Source: Trichostrongylus colubriformis (taxonomy: Eukaryota > Nematoda > Chromadorea > Rhabditida > Trichostrongylidae). From it: 64,000 nt of DNA. Positions 1 through 11,367 of this stretch are shown piece after piece. Under the pieces are notes generated by a model, which worked only from the letters and a program-made list of their open reading frames with translations, was not told the DNA's origin and ran no database searches. The translations under genes were made by a program, and so were the position numbers. Numbering within the stretch: the stretch's first letter is position 1; each line of letters begins with the position of its first letter. The stretch covers positions 27,481,274 through 27,545,273 of the forward strand of contig OZ022257.1 in assembly GCA_963978905.1 (NCBI GenBank). The letters are read 5' to 3'.

Positions 1-2142
1 CCGTTCCACTGCTTCTTGTGCCAAGGAATATCTTCTTTGTGTCGAAGTGAGTCGGGTTGAGTCGGCTTTGAGATAGAGAAGAGACCGAACACTCACCGTG
101 CGGGATGAATGAAGACTCCCCGGACTCATTATCACGGTACCCGAAATTTTCGGCCATACCTCACTCGTATTTCAAATTAGGATAACTTCATGAAAAAGGT
201 ATCAATCAACACCACACCAAATCTTGAACGGATGAACGGCAATAACAAGGGGACGGTTTTTATCACTTGGAAGCCAAGCTGGAAAATGCCAGTTCCAATG
301 CCAGGTGTGATTGGAAGAGTAACACGTCTCTATAGGACCCTTGTCCTCTAGAAGTAGATAAGATTCTGACAACAGGCACTCGAGGAACATATACAGCAAG
401 CAATGGCAACATAAATTCATCGGTTGTGACGTTATACATGTGCATACACTTCTTATAAAGGATTTCAACAGTCTGGAAGATAGCAGCATTCATTCAGAAA
501 ATACTTGGCGTTGAATTTCGGACTACTATGAAGTTTACTTCTTGCTATGAATTATGTGGACTTGAGCAATTGTAATCTTCACCAACTCAGGCCGCGCAAC
601 GCGTGCATTTTTCATACGTGAGAATAACTGGGGTAATATTACCCTCAGTTGAGCCAACTTCTCAGTCGTACAAAAGTTAAACGGTTCAGTAGTGGCAGCA
701 AAACACGAACCACTTTTTGCAGTGGTACAAAGAATGATAGATGTCACATATTGTTCACCATATCCGAAAATGCAAAATACATCCTAACAGCTTCAGCTCT
801 CAGTAATCGACGCTTTCATATAACCCGAAAAGGCGATCTCGGAGGGGGGGCTATTTCAAGAAAGCGAAATCAGCCTCGGTATGTTATGGATTAAAAGAAA
901 TGTTGGGTTATTGGAGCACAGAAAGCATTTAAGAGGAAGGCCCAGCCGACGCTTCCATTCTTCTGTCATTGCATTAGGCGGACCACAGTGTTTATGAGGT
1001 CATATCAAAAGTCTTTGGCCAAATGGTTTATCACTTGGGTTTTTTACTTGCAACTTTTTTGTAACTGCAGCGATCTAGAAATTTTAGTATGTTGTACTTG
1101 GAGACACTGTATACTAAGTATACTATTTTGGCGCTCAACGGTGTAAGTTACGTGGTTAAATGCAATTTTTTGTTTTTGGAGTGCCATACCTATGCCTTCC
1201 CGCTGTGCCGCTGTCATCAGAATTCGTGGTTTCTCTACAGAATGTTGATGTTTTTGAGGCCTGCTCGTTTGTTTTTGTAAAGAAATCCGTTTTTCTTGAC
1301 CAAGCCTTTTACTTTCTTCCGGTGGTCTTGTAGTAAATGCTTGTGAAAACCATCAAAAGAGTCAAGCGGCACTCAAGTAGAAGAAAATGTTAACAGGCAC
1401 CACATATCAAAATTTTGTCAAATTTGGTCAAGTAGAAAAAAGTTATGACAAAAAAGTTTTGGCCGCAGCGCTACTGTATGTGGTCACCAATGTGCATCTT
1501 TGTAAAATAAGCATCTGCAGCTGTGTGTAACCGTTGTCGGTTACCAGTTCTCTTTCACGCGGCACCCTCAATATGCTATGTAGCTTTATTTGACTTTCAC
1601 TCAGAAGAATCGCCTATGGAAACTTGGACTTTTGTTGCCTCTGCATAAACATATCGTAGTTTATGCCTGCGTACCACATGTATATGGTTTGTATATAGGA
1701 AGAGACCGGCACTGTAATGAAAGTGCCACTAGGTTTCTGCATGCATAGCACATAGCCGCACAAATGTCCACGCCTGTTTTTGCTCAATGGTTTATTTTCA
1801 TGCCCACAGTTTAAGAGATGCAAAAGGTTGAAGGATCGAACAAGAGAGGGTTTTCTTGTTTTTTTCAACTAACTTTGCAGTTGCTGGCAACTGCTTCACT
1901 GTTTCTTGCGCGTTTCTTATTCCTTCAAGAACTTGCCTGAAAACGCGCTGAGTTGTCAATTTTGGCAGTTTGAGAATCTGCTTTTCAAGAATCTGCTATC
2001 GTTATCAGGTTTCTGATGATGTATTGAACATATTTGTGAATAAGAATACGTGCGAATTGTGACTTCGACATAAGCAAGTGCAGAATAGGAAGAAGAATTC
2101 ACTAATAACAGAGGAAAAGAGAACACACAAAAATAAAAGAGC
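1..2142. other. No gene recognised
   Basis: I see short open frames on both strands but no recognisable domain, no convincing exon chain and no clear repeat structure in this stretch. It could hold upstream exons of the L-domain gene that begins to be visible at 3005, but I could not identify one. Confidence 0.5.
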
Positions 2143-2606
2143 GTATTAAAGGCAGCTTTTGGGGAAATTCGGACGAAAAGTAAAAGAAGTAGTGAATATG
2201 AAAGCCGAGATGACTAGTAACAGGACAGTGGAGAAAAACGGATGGAAATGGCCAAAACTCGAAAAATAGGACCCCTTGACCCCTTCCCACCGTTGATTCT
2301 AGGCGGGGACGACCATTCTGTCAAAAGGCAGGTAGTCCGCATAGGTTTTCCATTGACATTACCAAGACGCAAACATGAAGGGATGTTCAGAAATGCGACA
2401 GCGTCTACTTTCATGTGGTGAGCTTCAAGCTAAAAGTGAGAAAGCGCGCAGCAATACTTTCAATCCTGCCGATCTCCTTGACCAACCTCACCGTGACCAA
2501 CCACTATCACGTCGCCTGGAGGCGGGCTGCCCTAAGCCAAGGCGGCTTGCCCTGACGAGGCCGCCTCCGCTACAGCTCAAGGGAGGGCCTTCCGCGGGGG
2601 ATTTCG
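2143..2606 (-). repeat. Dispersed repeat, copy 1 (inverted copy at 30320-30808)
   Basis: This block matches, in reverse orientation and with many substitutions, the block at 30320-30808. Shared landmarks include the TTAAAGGCA-type edge at 2143, a run reading GACAGTGGAGAAAAACGGATGG, and the CCGTTGATTCT stretch. The two copies share edges of the same type, so this is a mobile or dispersed repeat rather than a conserved gene. No transposase or RT motif is visible and the class is unknown. Short frames inside (for example 2375-2644) are most likely not genes. Confidence 0.6.
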
Positions 2607-3004
2607 TCATGTATAAGCCTTTCATACCTGTAGTTTTCCACTGAATGACTCCTCTTGGGATTTCTTATCACCCACATTATCCCTAACACTGTCTGAAAGA
2701 CAAGCAAGAGGAGCCAACACTTCGTAGGGTGTTCTGCAGACAATATTTCAAAGTTGAGTTGCGATAATTCAAAGATTTGTGGTCGATTCTTTCTCCTACA
2801 CTTTTTATCGAGACTCATACAAGATCTCTTTTTACTTTATCTGTCGGTTTTTCTTGGGGAACTTTATCTAAACTTTTGATTTAAAATGAATTACGGCATA
2901 TCCGTTGACTGCTCCCTCGAAACTTGCACAATATGTCAAGGCACGATGTTAAAATGAAGTGTTCCATCAATTAGAATTATGTGCAAAAGAGTTTGTTATT
3001 TCAG

Positions 3005-3142
3005 TTCTTCCATCTAATATGGAAATACTGGGCAGTATTCATGAAATAAAAGGAAGGCTCATTATCACAAACAATACTGTGCTGCATGACTTCCACTACT
3101 TTTCGTCACTTGAAAAAGTCCACTTGACAAATGGTGCTGCAA
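3005..3142 (+). CDS. Exon of a Receptor L-domain protein gene (first half of domain)
   Basis: The 138-nt exon starts directly after a nematode-type acceptor (TTATTTCAG, ending 3004) and ends before a GTTAAT donor at 3143. It encodes a segment beginning LPSNMEILGSI and continuing through EIKGRLIITNNT and FHYFSSLEKV. This is the pattern of the Receptor L domain found in insulin/EGF receptors and in the expanded nematode insulin-receptor-like L-domain families. It enters and leaves in phase 1, and the next exon at 4267 accepts exactly that phase. By analogy the protein would be extracellular or membrane-anchored and ligand-binding; the function is not known. Upstream exons with signal peptide were not found. 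It could be a pseudogene fragment, but the intact splice phases argue against that. Confidence 0.62.
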
Positions 3143-3759
3143 GTTAATTCGAATTCTGCTTTTTGAATTTTCATGGAATTTGTGGTGTTTTCTGAAAACG
3201 TTGTCGCACTGCATTTTTTGTAGCGAAAATGTCCCTTATGGGGTAAGTCCTACCCGTTCCTGAAGAGCTTGGTTCCAAACGATACACCTCACCTCAATCT
3301 GCTCGCATATAAAGCACAAAACACGCCGCTCCTTGACATCAGCTGATTTTCGCTGCTAGTCCATGATGTAAGAAGTGCATAGAGCGCCGTATCCCGTACG
3401 ACGCGTCCGCGACCAGACCCACTCGTATCAAGTATACAAAACATTTATCATGCTGTCAACGTTGGTGAAAACATAGCAATCTGCGAGGAAAATTAGCAGC
3501 ATCGCGAAGCCGAATCATGTTTTTCTAGTTTTCACTTCATCGAGCTTGTTTAGCCTCTCAACAACCCCAGTCGAGAATGTTAATGAGCTATGGTATGCAC
3601 ATTAGAGAGACAGCGGAGCTAAAGAGTAGGGGATGTGCGGAATTTCGTCGGTTTCGAAGTTAGGCCAGGCAAGGAACACTGGTGCCATATTCGCTTGCGG
3701 CCATGCTTTATTCCCTGCTGAGCATAAATCACCTTGTAGCACAAGACTGTCAAAGATCA

Positions 3760-4194
3760 GGCCGCGGTCATACTTTACGTGTCTGCGTTAGTTAACGCCG
3801 GTGCCGGCGTTAAATCACGCAGTTGTCTGCGTGCTTTTACGTAGACACCGACAAACTGACGTAACCATTTTGCCAGCCGCAGACGACGGCGTCAATAGAT
3901 AATAGGCAGCGTTTACAAAATTCTTTTCCCAATCACACTACAATATGACGACAGTGGCAGTTTCCAATCTTGGCACTGTGCCAATATACGAAGCTGCCAC
4001 GATCACCATACTGCCACAGCGCCAAGATTCAAAGCGGCCACGATCGTCATACTGTAGTGTGATTGGATCAAGAATTTTGTAAACGCTGCCCATTATCTAT
4101 CGATGACGTCGTCTGCGGCTGGCAAAATGGTAGCGTCAATTTGACGCCGGCACCGGCGTCAACTAACGCAGACACGTACAGTATGAGCGAAGCC
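3760..4194. mobile_element. 435-bp foldback MITE in the L-domain gene intron
   Basis: The two ends are inverted repeats of more than 50 bp. The left end starts GGCCGCGGTCATACTTTACG and the right end is its imperfect reverse complement, ending at AGCC 4194. Further inside, blocks around GGCAGCGTTTACAAAATTCTT and its complement continue the palindrome, so nearly the whole element can fold. Flanking trinucleotides are TCA (3757-3759) and TTA (4195-4197), close to the TWA target duplication of PIF/Harbinger elements. The terminus resembles that of the 174-bp MITE at 57185-57358, so they are probably related. It has no coding capacity. Confidence 0.78.
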
Positions 4195-4266
4195 TTACGG
4201 TTTAGGTATGGCTATGATCTTTTCCAAATCGTCGTCATTCAGATACAGGCAGCGTTGCAATCATAG

Positions 4267-4494
4267 TGAAGGACAATCCGCACCTGGCATCACTGTCGTT
4301 TCCCAAACTCGAGGGCATATCGTTTGATGGAAAAGATCCCCGTGTTGAGCTTGTTAACAATCCGAGATTATTTCAAACAAGAGCTCCGCCTTCATCGAGC
4401 GGTTTCACCAGGCTAGAAGGAGAAGACAAAGTAGTATCGGATGATAGTCTACTTTTATCTGCAACTGAAAGTGGAATCGCCGAGTTGGGATCAG
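4267..4494 (+). CDS. Exon of the same Receptor L-domain gene (second half of domain)
   Basis: The exon follows an AG acceptor at 4265-4266 and ends at a GT donor at 4495 (TCAG|GTAGGA). Its first bases complete the phase-1 codon left by the exon at 3005-3142. The encoded segment runs KDNPHLASLSFPKLEGI then ELVNNPRLF, the repeated asparagine/leucine turns typical of the end of a Receptor L domain. After this comes a Ser/Pro-rich stretch of roughly 40 residues. The 1.1-kb intron between the two exons carries the MITE at 3760-4194. Agreement of phase across the intron supports a real spliced gene; the rest of the gene is not resolved. Confidence 0.62.
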
Positions 4495-4664
4495 GTAGGA
4501 GACTACTGCACATGACCAACAAATTTTCCGTGATCATCGTAAAAACATAGCTCCACTCAACCACGTGTGCCGTCCACAATTAAAGCTCATCAATACGCTA
4601 CTTGCCATGAGCACCATCGTCCATCTGCCTCAAAAGCACAAACAATCTAATGTTTTTACTTCAG

Positions 4665-4690
4665 CATGGCAGTTTCATCCCATGCTTTTG
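4665..4690 (+). CDS. Possible 26-nt micro-exon of the L-domain gene
   Basis: A strong acceptor (TTTTTACTTCAG, ending 4664) is followed 26 nt later by a consensus donor (GTAAGC at 4691). The piece accepts phase 1 from the exon ending at 4494 and has no stop in that frame. Support is splice-site strength and phase only, so this is tentative. Confidence 0.28.
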
Positions 4691-5689
4691 GTAAGCGGAG
4701 CCAACGTTCTCGAAATATGTGCCACATCCTAATCCTTCTTGCAACATTTATGTACATATATCACACCCTCCGTTCACTGCGTGCATACATGTACTATATG
4801 TGAGGGTGAAAACCAATTCCAATATCATGGTCCAAACACTCCACTCCAGGTACCTTATCCCCCTCCACTGAATGAATTAAGCATCACAGAATTTCCTATC
4901 ATATTAACCTCTAACTCATGCGTCTATTTAACGGTGGGTTTGTCACTAGGTCTCGGTGAGTTGTCGGAATGTCTGTCAAAAAAATTAATCTTGTGATAAG
5001 GAAGTTAGGTAAAATCAACTCTAACAGTAAGTAGGAAGAAACTGGTGGACATGGAGTTTTATTGCAAGACCATGTAATCATAGTGACAAAAAATCCTATT
5101 TATATAAACACCTTTTGGTACACTCGCTGTCATTCTTCGATGCTCTCATCTCTTGTCGTCATTCTGGATCTTCATTCCATTCGAAGTGTGGGTAATTGCG
5201 TATTTGAGAACGACAGCAGCCCTTCTAACAAGTCTTGGACGACTCGGTAAGCAATCATGATGCGCGCCGAGGGACGAAATCGGATGATGAGAGAGTACAA
5301 TAGCAAGAATTCGATTTCTAGGACAAGCGGATGGCCAGTAAATGCTGGTGGATGGCCAATAGATTATACTCTCAACAGATGACTTCACACGCACTAGTAC
5401 ACTTCGGATGAAACTATACGCCATCTTTACTGAGCCACATCATCGAGTAACACCTCTTATCATAACCTTGCACGTATATAGCGCTCTTTTTCAATGTCGC
5501 ATTACGCGAGAGGTACATCGCGTAGCTGAAAGTGATCAAAACAGTATAAAAGCAACGGGGCTGCACTGAACTCTTCCATTCATTTTAGCAATGATTGATG
5601 GACATGTCATATAACTACATTTGTACGAAGTCACGAAAATCAACGTTTTGTTCAGCTGCTTTGTATTTTGCTCATCGACTTATTTCACG
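4691..5689. other. No gene recognised
   Basis: There may be further exons of the L-domain gene here; a GT donor-like site follows an open stretch near 5249, but no conserved motif could be read. No repeat structure was recognised. Confidence 0.4.
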
Positions 5690-5690
5690 A

Positions 5691-5947
5691 CCAGTTGGCT
5701 GGCGCACACCACTGCCCGCAATTCATGGCGACGTTGTGCAAAATGGGTTAGATCGACCCAATCACAGTTCTGTATTAAAGTGAGTAGAAATTTCCCCTTC
5801 CTCTCAGCTGAGCTTTTGCATAGAAAAACGCAAAGATGATTATGTAAAAATGCATTTCCGTATTCATGCACTTTGGTCGCTTTGCATTGAACCCATCTTG
5901 CACTTCATCAACATGGATCGCGTGCAGTAGTGTGCGCCAGCCAGCTG
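5691..5947. mobile_element. Palindromic MITE capping the left arm
   Basis: The segment begins CCAGTTGGCTGGCGCACAC and ends with the inverted form GTGTGCGCCAGCCAGCTGG, with further inverted similarity inside. The same small element forms the right cap (9232-9449) and the end of the solo arm (57362-57627). It is non-coding. Confidence 0.6.
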
Positions 5948-6044
5948 GTTTATGACATCATTGGTAGTTTGGATAGCTTAGGGTTAGATAGTTTTTATTC
6001 GTTGCATCGATTGGTAACAAATCGCTCACTTGCTGAGCATCTAA

Positions 6045-6647
6045 GGCAGCGTTCATACTTTTGGAATTTGCGTTTTTGCGTTTTTGGGGAAATGCGGAAT
6101 TGTGGAAATGCGGATAAAGCATTAGATACGTATCGATTTCCACGCCACGAAGAGACGAGAGGATAGAGAAAGGATAGTGTGAAATTTGCGTTATTGCGTT
6201 TTTGTCGAAATGCGGAATCGTGGAATTTGCGTTTCTGTGGAAATGCGGAAAGGGATAAGATACATATCAATTTGCGGAATTCGCGTTTTTACGTTTTTGT
6301 GGAAATGCGGAATCGTGGAATTTACATTATTGCAGCAAGAAGATTAGATACGTATCGATTCGCGGAAAGCTAATGATTCTCCTTTTAATAACAAAATCTA
6401 TTAAGGAAATGATTCATGAAGGAAGTTCAACCGTTCGCGAATGATGAGCGTCGTGGAATGACACGCAACGCGCACGTGGCTTCCACGCTTTCCACAATAC
6501 CGCATTTCCACAAAAACGCAAAAACGCAAATTCCACGATTCCGCATTTCCACAAAAACGCAAAAACGCAGTTTTTCCAATCGATACGTATCTATTCTTCT
6601 TTCCACAAAAACGCAAAAACTCAAGTTCCTGAACTATGTATGCTGCC
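6045..6647. mobile_element. 603-bp PIF/Harbinger-type MITE nested in the left arm
   Basis: Termini are GGCAGC and GCTGCC, embedded in longer imperfect inverted repeats (AGGCAGCGTTCATA against TATGTATGCTGCCT), and flanked on both sides by TAA (6042-6044 and 6648-6650). That is the 3-bp TWA duplication of PIF/Harbinger elements. The inside is built from many copies of a purine/pyrimidine-biased motif around TTTGCGTTTTTGCG and GGAAATGCGGAATCGTGG, in plus orientation on the left and inverted on the right, so the element folds into a long hairpin. Its absence from the right arm shows it inserted after the arms were formed. Confidence 0.78.
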
Positions 6648-7079
6648 TAACTCCTGCATGTCATTGGTAGATCCATATCCCCCTTATCGATGTCTATCGT
6701 TTTTGTTAACATGCTTCACTACTTGGATTTTTATATAGTCTAGCGGTCGATACTCAGTGTTGCTGCCAATAGAAAATGATTGCGAGCGAAACGCTTGCGT
6801 TGCTACCGTGAATATAGGTTGTATCATGGTTATCAATATAGATCGCAGTATCGAGAGAAATGCACCATTTTGGAATGTAAAGCAATTCAGCGGTTGATAC
6901 ATCGACCAGTGATATCAGAACATAAACAAAGTATGTTAACTCAATGGAAATGAGCATCAGACGCTTTTGCTAAAGCGGTCGTATAGTAGTAGCAAGTGAT
7001 GTGAAGGACTTCATCCCATCCAATTCCTAGCATTTCTTCTCATTCCCTGTAAGCCGTTATCAGTTCCACTGAGGCTCCT

Positions 7080-7640
7080 ATACCTAACAGTACCACTGAG
7101 ATTCCCGTACCCTACAATACCGGCGAATGTGAGCATTCTACTGTTAGCCGTGAAGGCGAACCGGACTTGGTGACAACGCTCCTAATCGAATCTCACCAAC
7201 CATTATCAATTTGGATCACCCACAATTAATGTCCCTGGCCCATCCTGTTAAACACCGATAAGTGTTAGCGCTCAAGGATCAATGCGCAAAGTGAAACGGA
7301 TTCGACGACTGTAGCCATTTCACGCTCCTGATCGTATCTCATCTACCGGTATCAAATTTGGATCATTCACCATTTACCTTCTCCACCTTGCTGAAGTCAG
7401 CGAATGTCAGCGCTCTTGGATCGACGCGAAACGCGGAACTAATCTGACGACATTTGCCATTTCACGCTCCTTCTCGTATCTTAACAACCGTTGTCAACTT
7501 GACTCACCCACTTTTAATGTACCTGCCCCATTCCACAAAACGCCTATGAGAGTCAGCGCTCTATGGTCAACATGAAAGGCGAAACGACTTTGATGAAATT
7601 CGCCTTGTAAGGCTCCCTATCAGCGCGTGCTATCACTTTC
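7080..7640 (-). repeat. Tandem ~140-bp repeats, left arm
   Basis: Several diverged units, each with a GAGTCAGCGCT-like core near a CTCC..ATCG..TC segment, occur here in reverse orientation to those at 8211-8640. They are non-coding satellite-like units within the inverted arm. Confidence 0.55.
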
Positions 7641-8210
7641 GGTCCACCACCGCCTAGGTCCCCTTACCACCCCCTATATCATTTGTAAAATTCAGGGTCC
7701 CGGCTTTGCTGCGACGCGAGATATGAATTTCGTGACAGGCAAACAGACGGACACACACACAGACATACTAAGCGAATTATATAGAGTAGGATGCTTTCAC
7801 TCATGCTCGCTTCTACACCTCCAAGCCACAGATCTTAAGAAAGGTTTCAGCAAGTAGAAGACGAGGAGCACTTTGAGAATGAGCCGCCACTAGTGCTGTA
7901 CTCAGATTACCTCAGTGTAGAACAGGTATTACTAACTAGACAAAGACACTATGCAGCTCAATATCCTACTCTATATAATTCGCTTAATATATCTGTCTGT
8001 GTGTGTGCGTGTGTGTGTCCGTCTGTTTGTCACGAAATTCATATCTCGCGTCGCAGCAAAGCTGAGACGCTGAATTTCACAAGTGATATAGGGGCGCCAA
8101 GGGAATCCCACTGGTGGTGGACCGAAAGTGATGGCAGCTGATACGCGCTGATAATGAGCCTCAAAAGGCGAATGTCCCAAAGTCATCTCGGCTTTCGTGT
8201 AGATCCTAGA

Positions 8211-8640
8211 GCGCTGACACTCACAGGTGTTTTGCGGGGTAAGACGTAGACATTAACGGTGGGTGACCCGCACTGATAACGGTTGATAAGATTCGATAAG
8301 GAGCGTAAAAAGGCTAGACTCGTCAAATCTGTTTCGCTTTCCGCATTGGTCCCGGAGCGTTCATACTCACAGGTGTTTTGCGGGGTAAGACGGGGAATAA
8401 CGGTGGGTGATCCAGCTTGATAACGGCTGATAAGATTTGATGAAGAGCATGAGAAGGCGAATGTCAAATTCGTTTCGCCTTTCGTGTTGATCCAATAGCG
8501 CTGACACTCATGGGTGTTTAGCAGAGTGGGGACATTCATAAGAGGGTGACACAAACTGATAATGGTTGATAAGATTCGATTAGGAGCGTGAGAAGGAAAA
8601 TGTCATCAAGTCCGGTACGCTTTTGCGGCTGTTCACATTC
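8211..8640 (+). repeat. Tandem ~140-bp repeats, right arm
   Basis: Units start with an AGCGCTGACACTCAC-like core followed by GTGTTTTGCGGGGTAAGACG at about 8211, 8357 and 8497. The spacing is close to 140 bp, and the solo arm copy at 56028-56640 has five units with the same period. Short frames crossing the units (for example 8183-8554 minus) are repeat-derived and not genes. Confidence 0.65.
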
Positions 8641-9231
8641 GCAGAGCGGGATGGGGATTCGCAGGTATTGTAGGGTACGGTGACCTCAATGGTATTGTTG
8701 GGTACAGGGGCCTCAGTGAAACTGATAACGGCTTACCGACGCTGATAGAAACCATCAGGAATAGGATGGGATGAAATCCTTCACATTGTTTGATACTACT
8801 ACAACCGCTTTAGCAAAAGCGTCTGACTTTCAGTGCTAATGAGTGAACACACTGCTTTGTTCCGATATCACTGGCCGATGGATCGACCGCTGAATTGCCT
8901 AGCGTTCCAAAAAATGGTGCACTTCTCTTGATACTGCTATCCACATTGAAAACCATGATCAACCTATATTTGTGATAGCAAAGCAAGCAATTCACTCGGA
9001 TCATTTTCTAATGCAGACTGGCAGCAACACCGCTAGACTATGTAAAATTCCAAATAGTGAAGCATGTTTACGAAAACGATGTACGTCGATAATCGGGATT
9101 TGGATCTACTATCAATGTGTAGGAATTATATGCTCAGCTAATAAACAAATTGATACCAATCGATGCAATTGAATACAAAACTATCGATGTCTAAACTATT
9201 CAAACTCCCAATGATGATCTAAACCAGCTAG

Positions 9232-9449
9232 CTCACGCACACTACTGCGCGCGATTCGTGTCGATGACGAGTAAAACGGGCCCGATGCGAGGCCATCTTC
9301 TCTGCTTTTATTCGAACAAATAACTCAGCTGAAAGCTGAGAAATAGAAGTTTCCACTCAACTCCAGACACAACTGTGGTCATGCCGATCAAACCCCTTTC
9401 GCACAGCATCGCCATGAATCGCGCGCAGTAGTGTGCGCCCGCCAGCTGG
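9232..9449. mobile_element. 218-bp palindromic MITE capping the right arm
   Basis: It begins CCAGCTAGCTCACGCACAC, ends in the inverted form GTGTGCGCCCGCCAGCTGG, and is flanked on both sides by TAAA. The two halves are inverted over much of their length (GCGCGCGATTCGTGTCGATG against CATCGCCATGAATCGCGCGC). The junction GATCTAAACCAGC on its left is the empty version of the site occupied by the MITE at 57185-57358 in the solo arm. Confidence 0.68.
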
Positions 9450-9450
9450 T

Positions 9451-10943
9451 AAACAGATAATAGTAAATACGAATACAATGTGTTATACCCTCTAGCATTT
9501 TGCTATATCATAATACTATTATCGTTTTGGGTAGAATTAGGTTGGTGCATAAGTTTTGTTACACTTCCAGAATTTCTTGTGTGCCAGTGCCCTCAAGCTT
9601 CAACACTTATTGACTGTCATAGTAAGTTAGAGCCCACTCCAATGTTTTACTCAAGATGTAAGTGAGCTCGATACACTGAATCGAGACTCTGTTTTAAGTG
9701 AAACTCATTGTCAAAATCCCGAATTTACCACAACTGTCGTCAGGGTCCCTATCTCAGGGAACAGCTGCCAGTTTAATATTTATGCTGCCCTCACTGCTAA
9801 TACCATGTACATATCACCCTCAGTTTGTCGCTACTTCACTGGTTTTGGATTAGGGGCTACTAATCTCGTTGTCCACACAACCCATCTACAGATGTTCTAC
9901 GCATATCGAACAGGATGTGGACTCGGATGTTTGAGAGCCAGCCCGAAAGTTACCAAGTGGTAGGAAACAACAACGCTCAGTATACCCATGAGAGAATGGG
10001 CAGCCTACTTATTGGTCATGGCTTCACGGGAATTGTAAGCAGTTTGAGTACCTTACCATTTCAGCCAGTCACACAAGGCAGCAGTATGAGTGGCAAGAAT
10101 CTTGTGAGAAGTGCTACCTTCAAAGATGAAAGTTTGATACGTAAACATCCGATGGGGTACTGTTGGCAAAGTAGTGGGGTATCGTCTCCAAATGCGGCTG
10201 TAGATGGATTTCAAATCAGCACTGTTCGCTCCATCTTTAATATGGAGTGCCAACCCATGCTAGTATGAAGCTACTGTGTTGCTAAGCGAATGTGAGAACT
10301 GCTCAACAGTACATAGCTGAGGAGTTCCGCTTCATCCTGTGCATTTTCCCAACTTGCCGTGTTCAAACTGCACCTAATCAGTTCTCTGAGCAGCACATAA
10401 ATAGCAAGAATTTTGATTATCTGGCTGTACTCGATTACATATTCATGGGTTTCTCAAATTGTAGTTAATGAACTTTCGAGCCGGGGGCAAGCGCATGCGG
10501 CTCCCAGTCACTGGAGGTGAGTGCTAGAAGACCTCGATGATTCTCCAGTCTATATACATATATCTAAGGGCACTGAAGCAACCTCTGAAGAAAAACCTGC
10601 GTGTGTTGCAAAGCTTAGCTATTAATTCTGGTACAAGGAGACTGGTACTAGGGTTGCCGCACAACCAAACGATCAGCTTTCACTAGGTATGAAGGCAACA
10701 ATGGATTATACAACGATAACAACAACAGCAACCAATTGTGAACGTATTCGTTTCCACTAAGACGAGCCTGACCACACCTATCGTTGAGCACTCATCTTGG
10801 ATGGGATGTCTGACCGCATCCTCCACATAAGTCAAGGCATAGACTGTTCTTGTGGACCTACTTGCTTCCTCAAATTACCATATATAGTCGGTCAGGAAGA
10901 TCGGCGAAAACTCTTCAAACAGCATATTGCGGTCAGATATTAA
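9451..10943 (+). other. Unresolved degenerate sequence, possibly an old coding relic
   Basis: Several overlapping open stretches (near 9480-9665 and 9915-10268, plus strand) have protein-like composition but shift frame and contain stops. Part of it (about 10015-10260) is similar in sequence and order to 28247-28470, including GGCAGCAGTATNAGTG and a GCAAAGTAGTG segment, so it belongs to a diverged repeat family. I could not name the family. A TTAGGTTGGTGCATAAGT string at about 9537 resembles a mariner terminal repeat, but no partner end was found. Confidence 0.3.
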
Positions 10944-11367
10944 AGGAATCGTCCACGGAAAATACGTTTTTGTGTTACCCATACGTTTATGTTGTATTTG
11001 CCTAATGTGGGCCTCATGCAAAATTTCCCGCGAAAAACTGCGAATCTGGCTGAGATACGGCACCACAAAGTGCGGTCCCAGTGGGCGGAGCCAAGAGTAA
11101 AAGCCTCGTCCCGTGGTCCGCCGCCGTTGGGAACGGAGAGTGGGACTGTTTACGAATTTTTCTGCTCCTACAATGCGTCTCCGACCACGGCGAACGACGG
11201 AACGAGGCTTTTCTCTTAGGCCCCGCCCACTGGGACCGCACTTTGTGGTGCTGTATCTCAGCCAGATTCGCATTTTTTCGCGTGCACTTTTGCATGAGGC
11301 CCACATTAGGCAAATGCAACATAAACGTAAGAGTAACACAAAAACTTATTTTCCGTGGACGATTCCT
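10944..11367. mobile_element. 424-bp foldback MITE with TTAA target duplication
   Basis: The element starts AGGAATCGTCCACGGAAAA and ends with the exact inverse TTTTCCGTGGACGATTCCT. It lies between two TTAA tetranucleotides (10940-10943 and 11368-11371). Its arms are inverted almost to the centre, including CCCAGTGGGCGG against CCGCCCACTGGG. A second full copy lies at 63498-63924 between two TTAG tetranucleotides, and a half copy at 52157-52310. A 4-bp TTAR duplication fits piggyBac-type integration, which is inference because no transposase is present. The overlapping short frames on both strands are palindrome artefacts. Confidence 0.85.

Larger units (their letters stand above)
5690..9450. 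mobile_element. 3.76-kb inverted-repeat composite element
   Basis: The left half (5690 to about 7790) and right half (about 7961 to 9450) are imperfect reverse complements around a roughly 170-bp unpaired centre. Matching landmarks in order from the outside are: the palindromic MITE caps; a block with CTTATCGATGTCTATCG (left) against its complement near 9085; a block ending GCTTTTGCTAAAGCGG against CCGCTTTAGCAAAAGC; tandem repeats of about 140 bp in each arm; and an inner block with GTCACGAAATTCATATCTCG and its complement. The left arm is longer because a 603-bp MITE sits inside it. Partial copies occur at 16873-17240, 27080-27960 and 55772-57628. There is no coding sequence of known type. 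It could be a foldback transposon or a rearranged composite of smaller MITEs. Confidence 0.75.

Noticed and set aside
7980..8030. Spaced TGTGTG/GTCTGT repeats that could suggest a CRISPR-like or satellite array
   Set aside because: It is a short TG microsatellite inside the composite element; there are no regular spacers, and CRISPR is not expected in a eukaryote.
8183..8554. 123-codon minus-strand frame with repeated words
   Set aside because: It runs through the ~140-bp tandem repeats; the repetition is in the DNA and not a protein repeat.
9537..9560. TTAGGTTGGTGCATAAGT, like a mariner terminal repeat
   Set aside because: No inverted partner or transposase nearby; a similar string near 53338 is also unpaired. 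Kept only as a hint.
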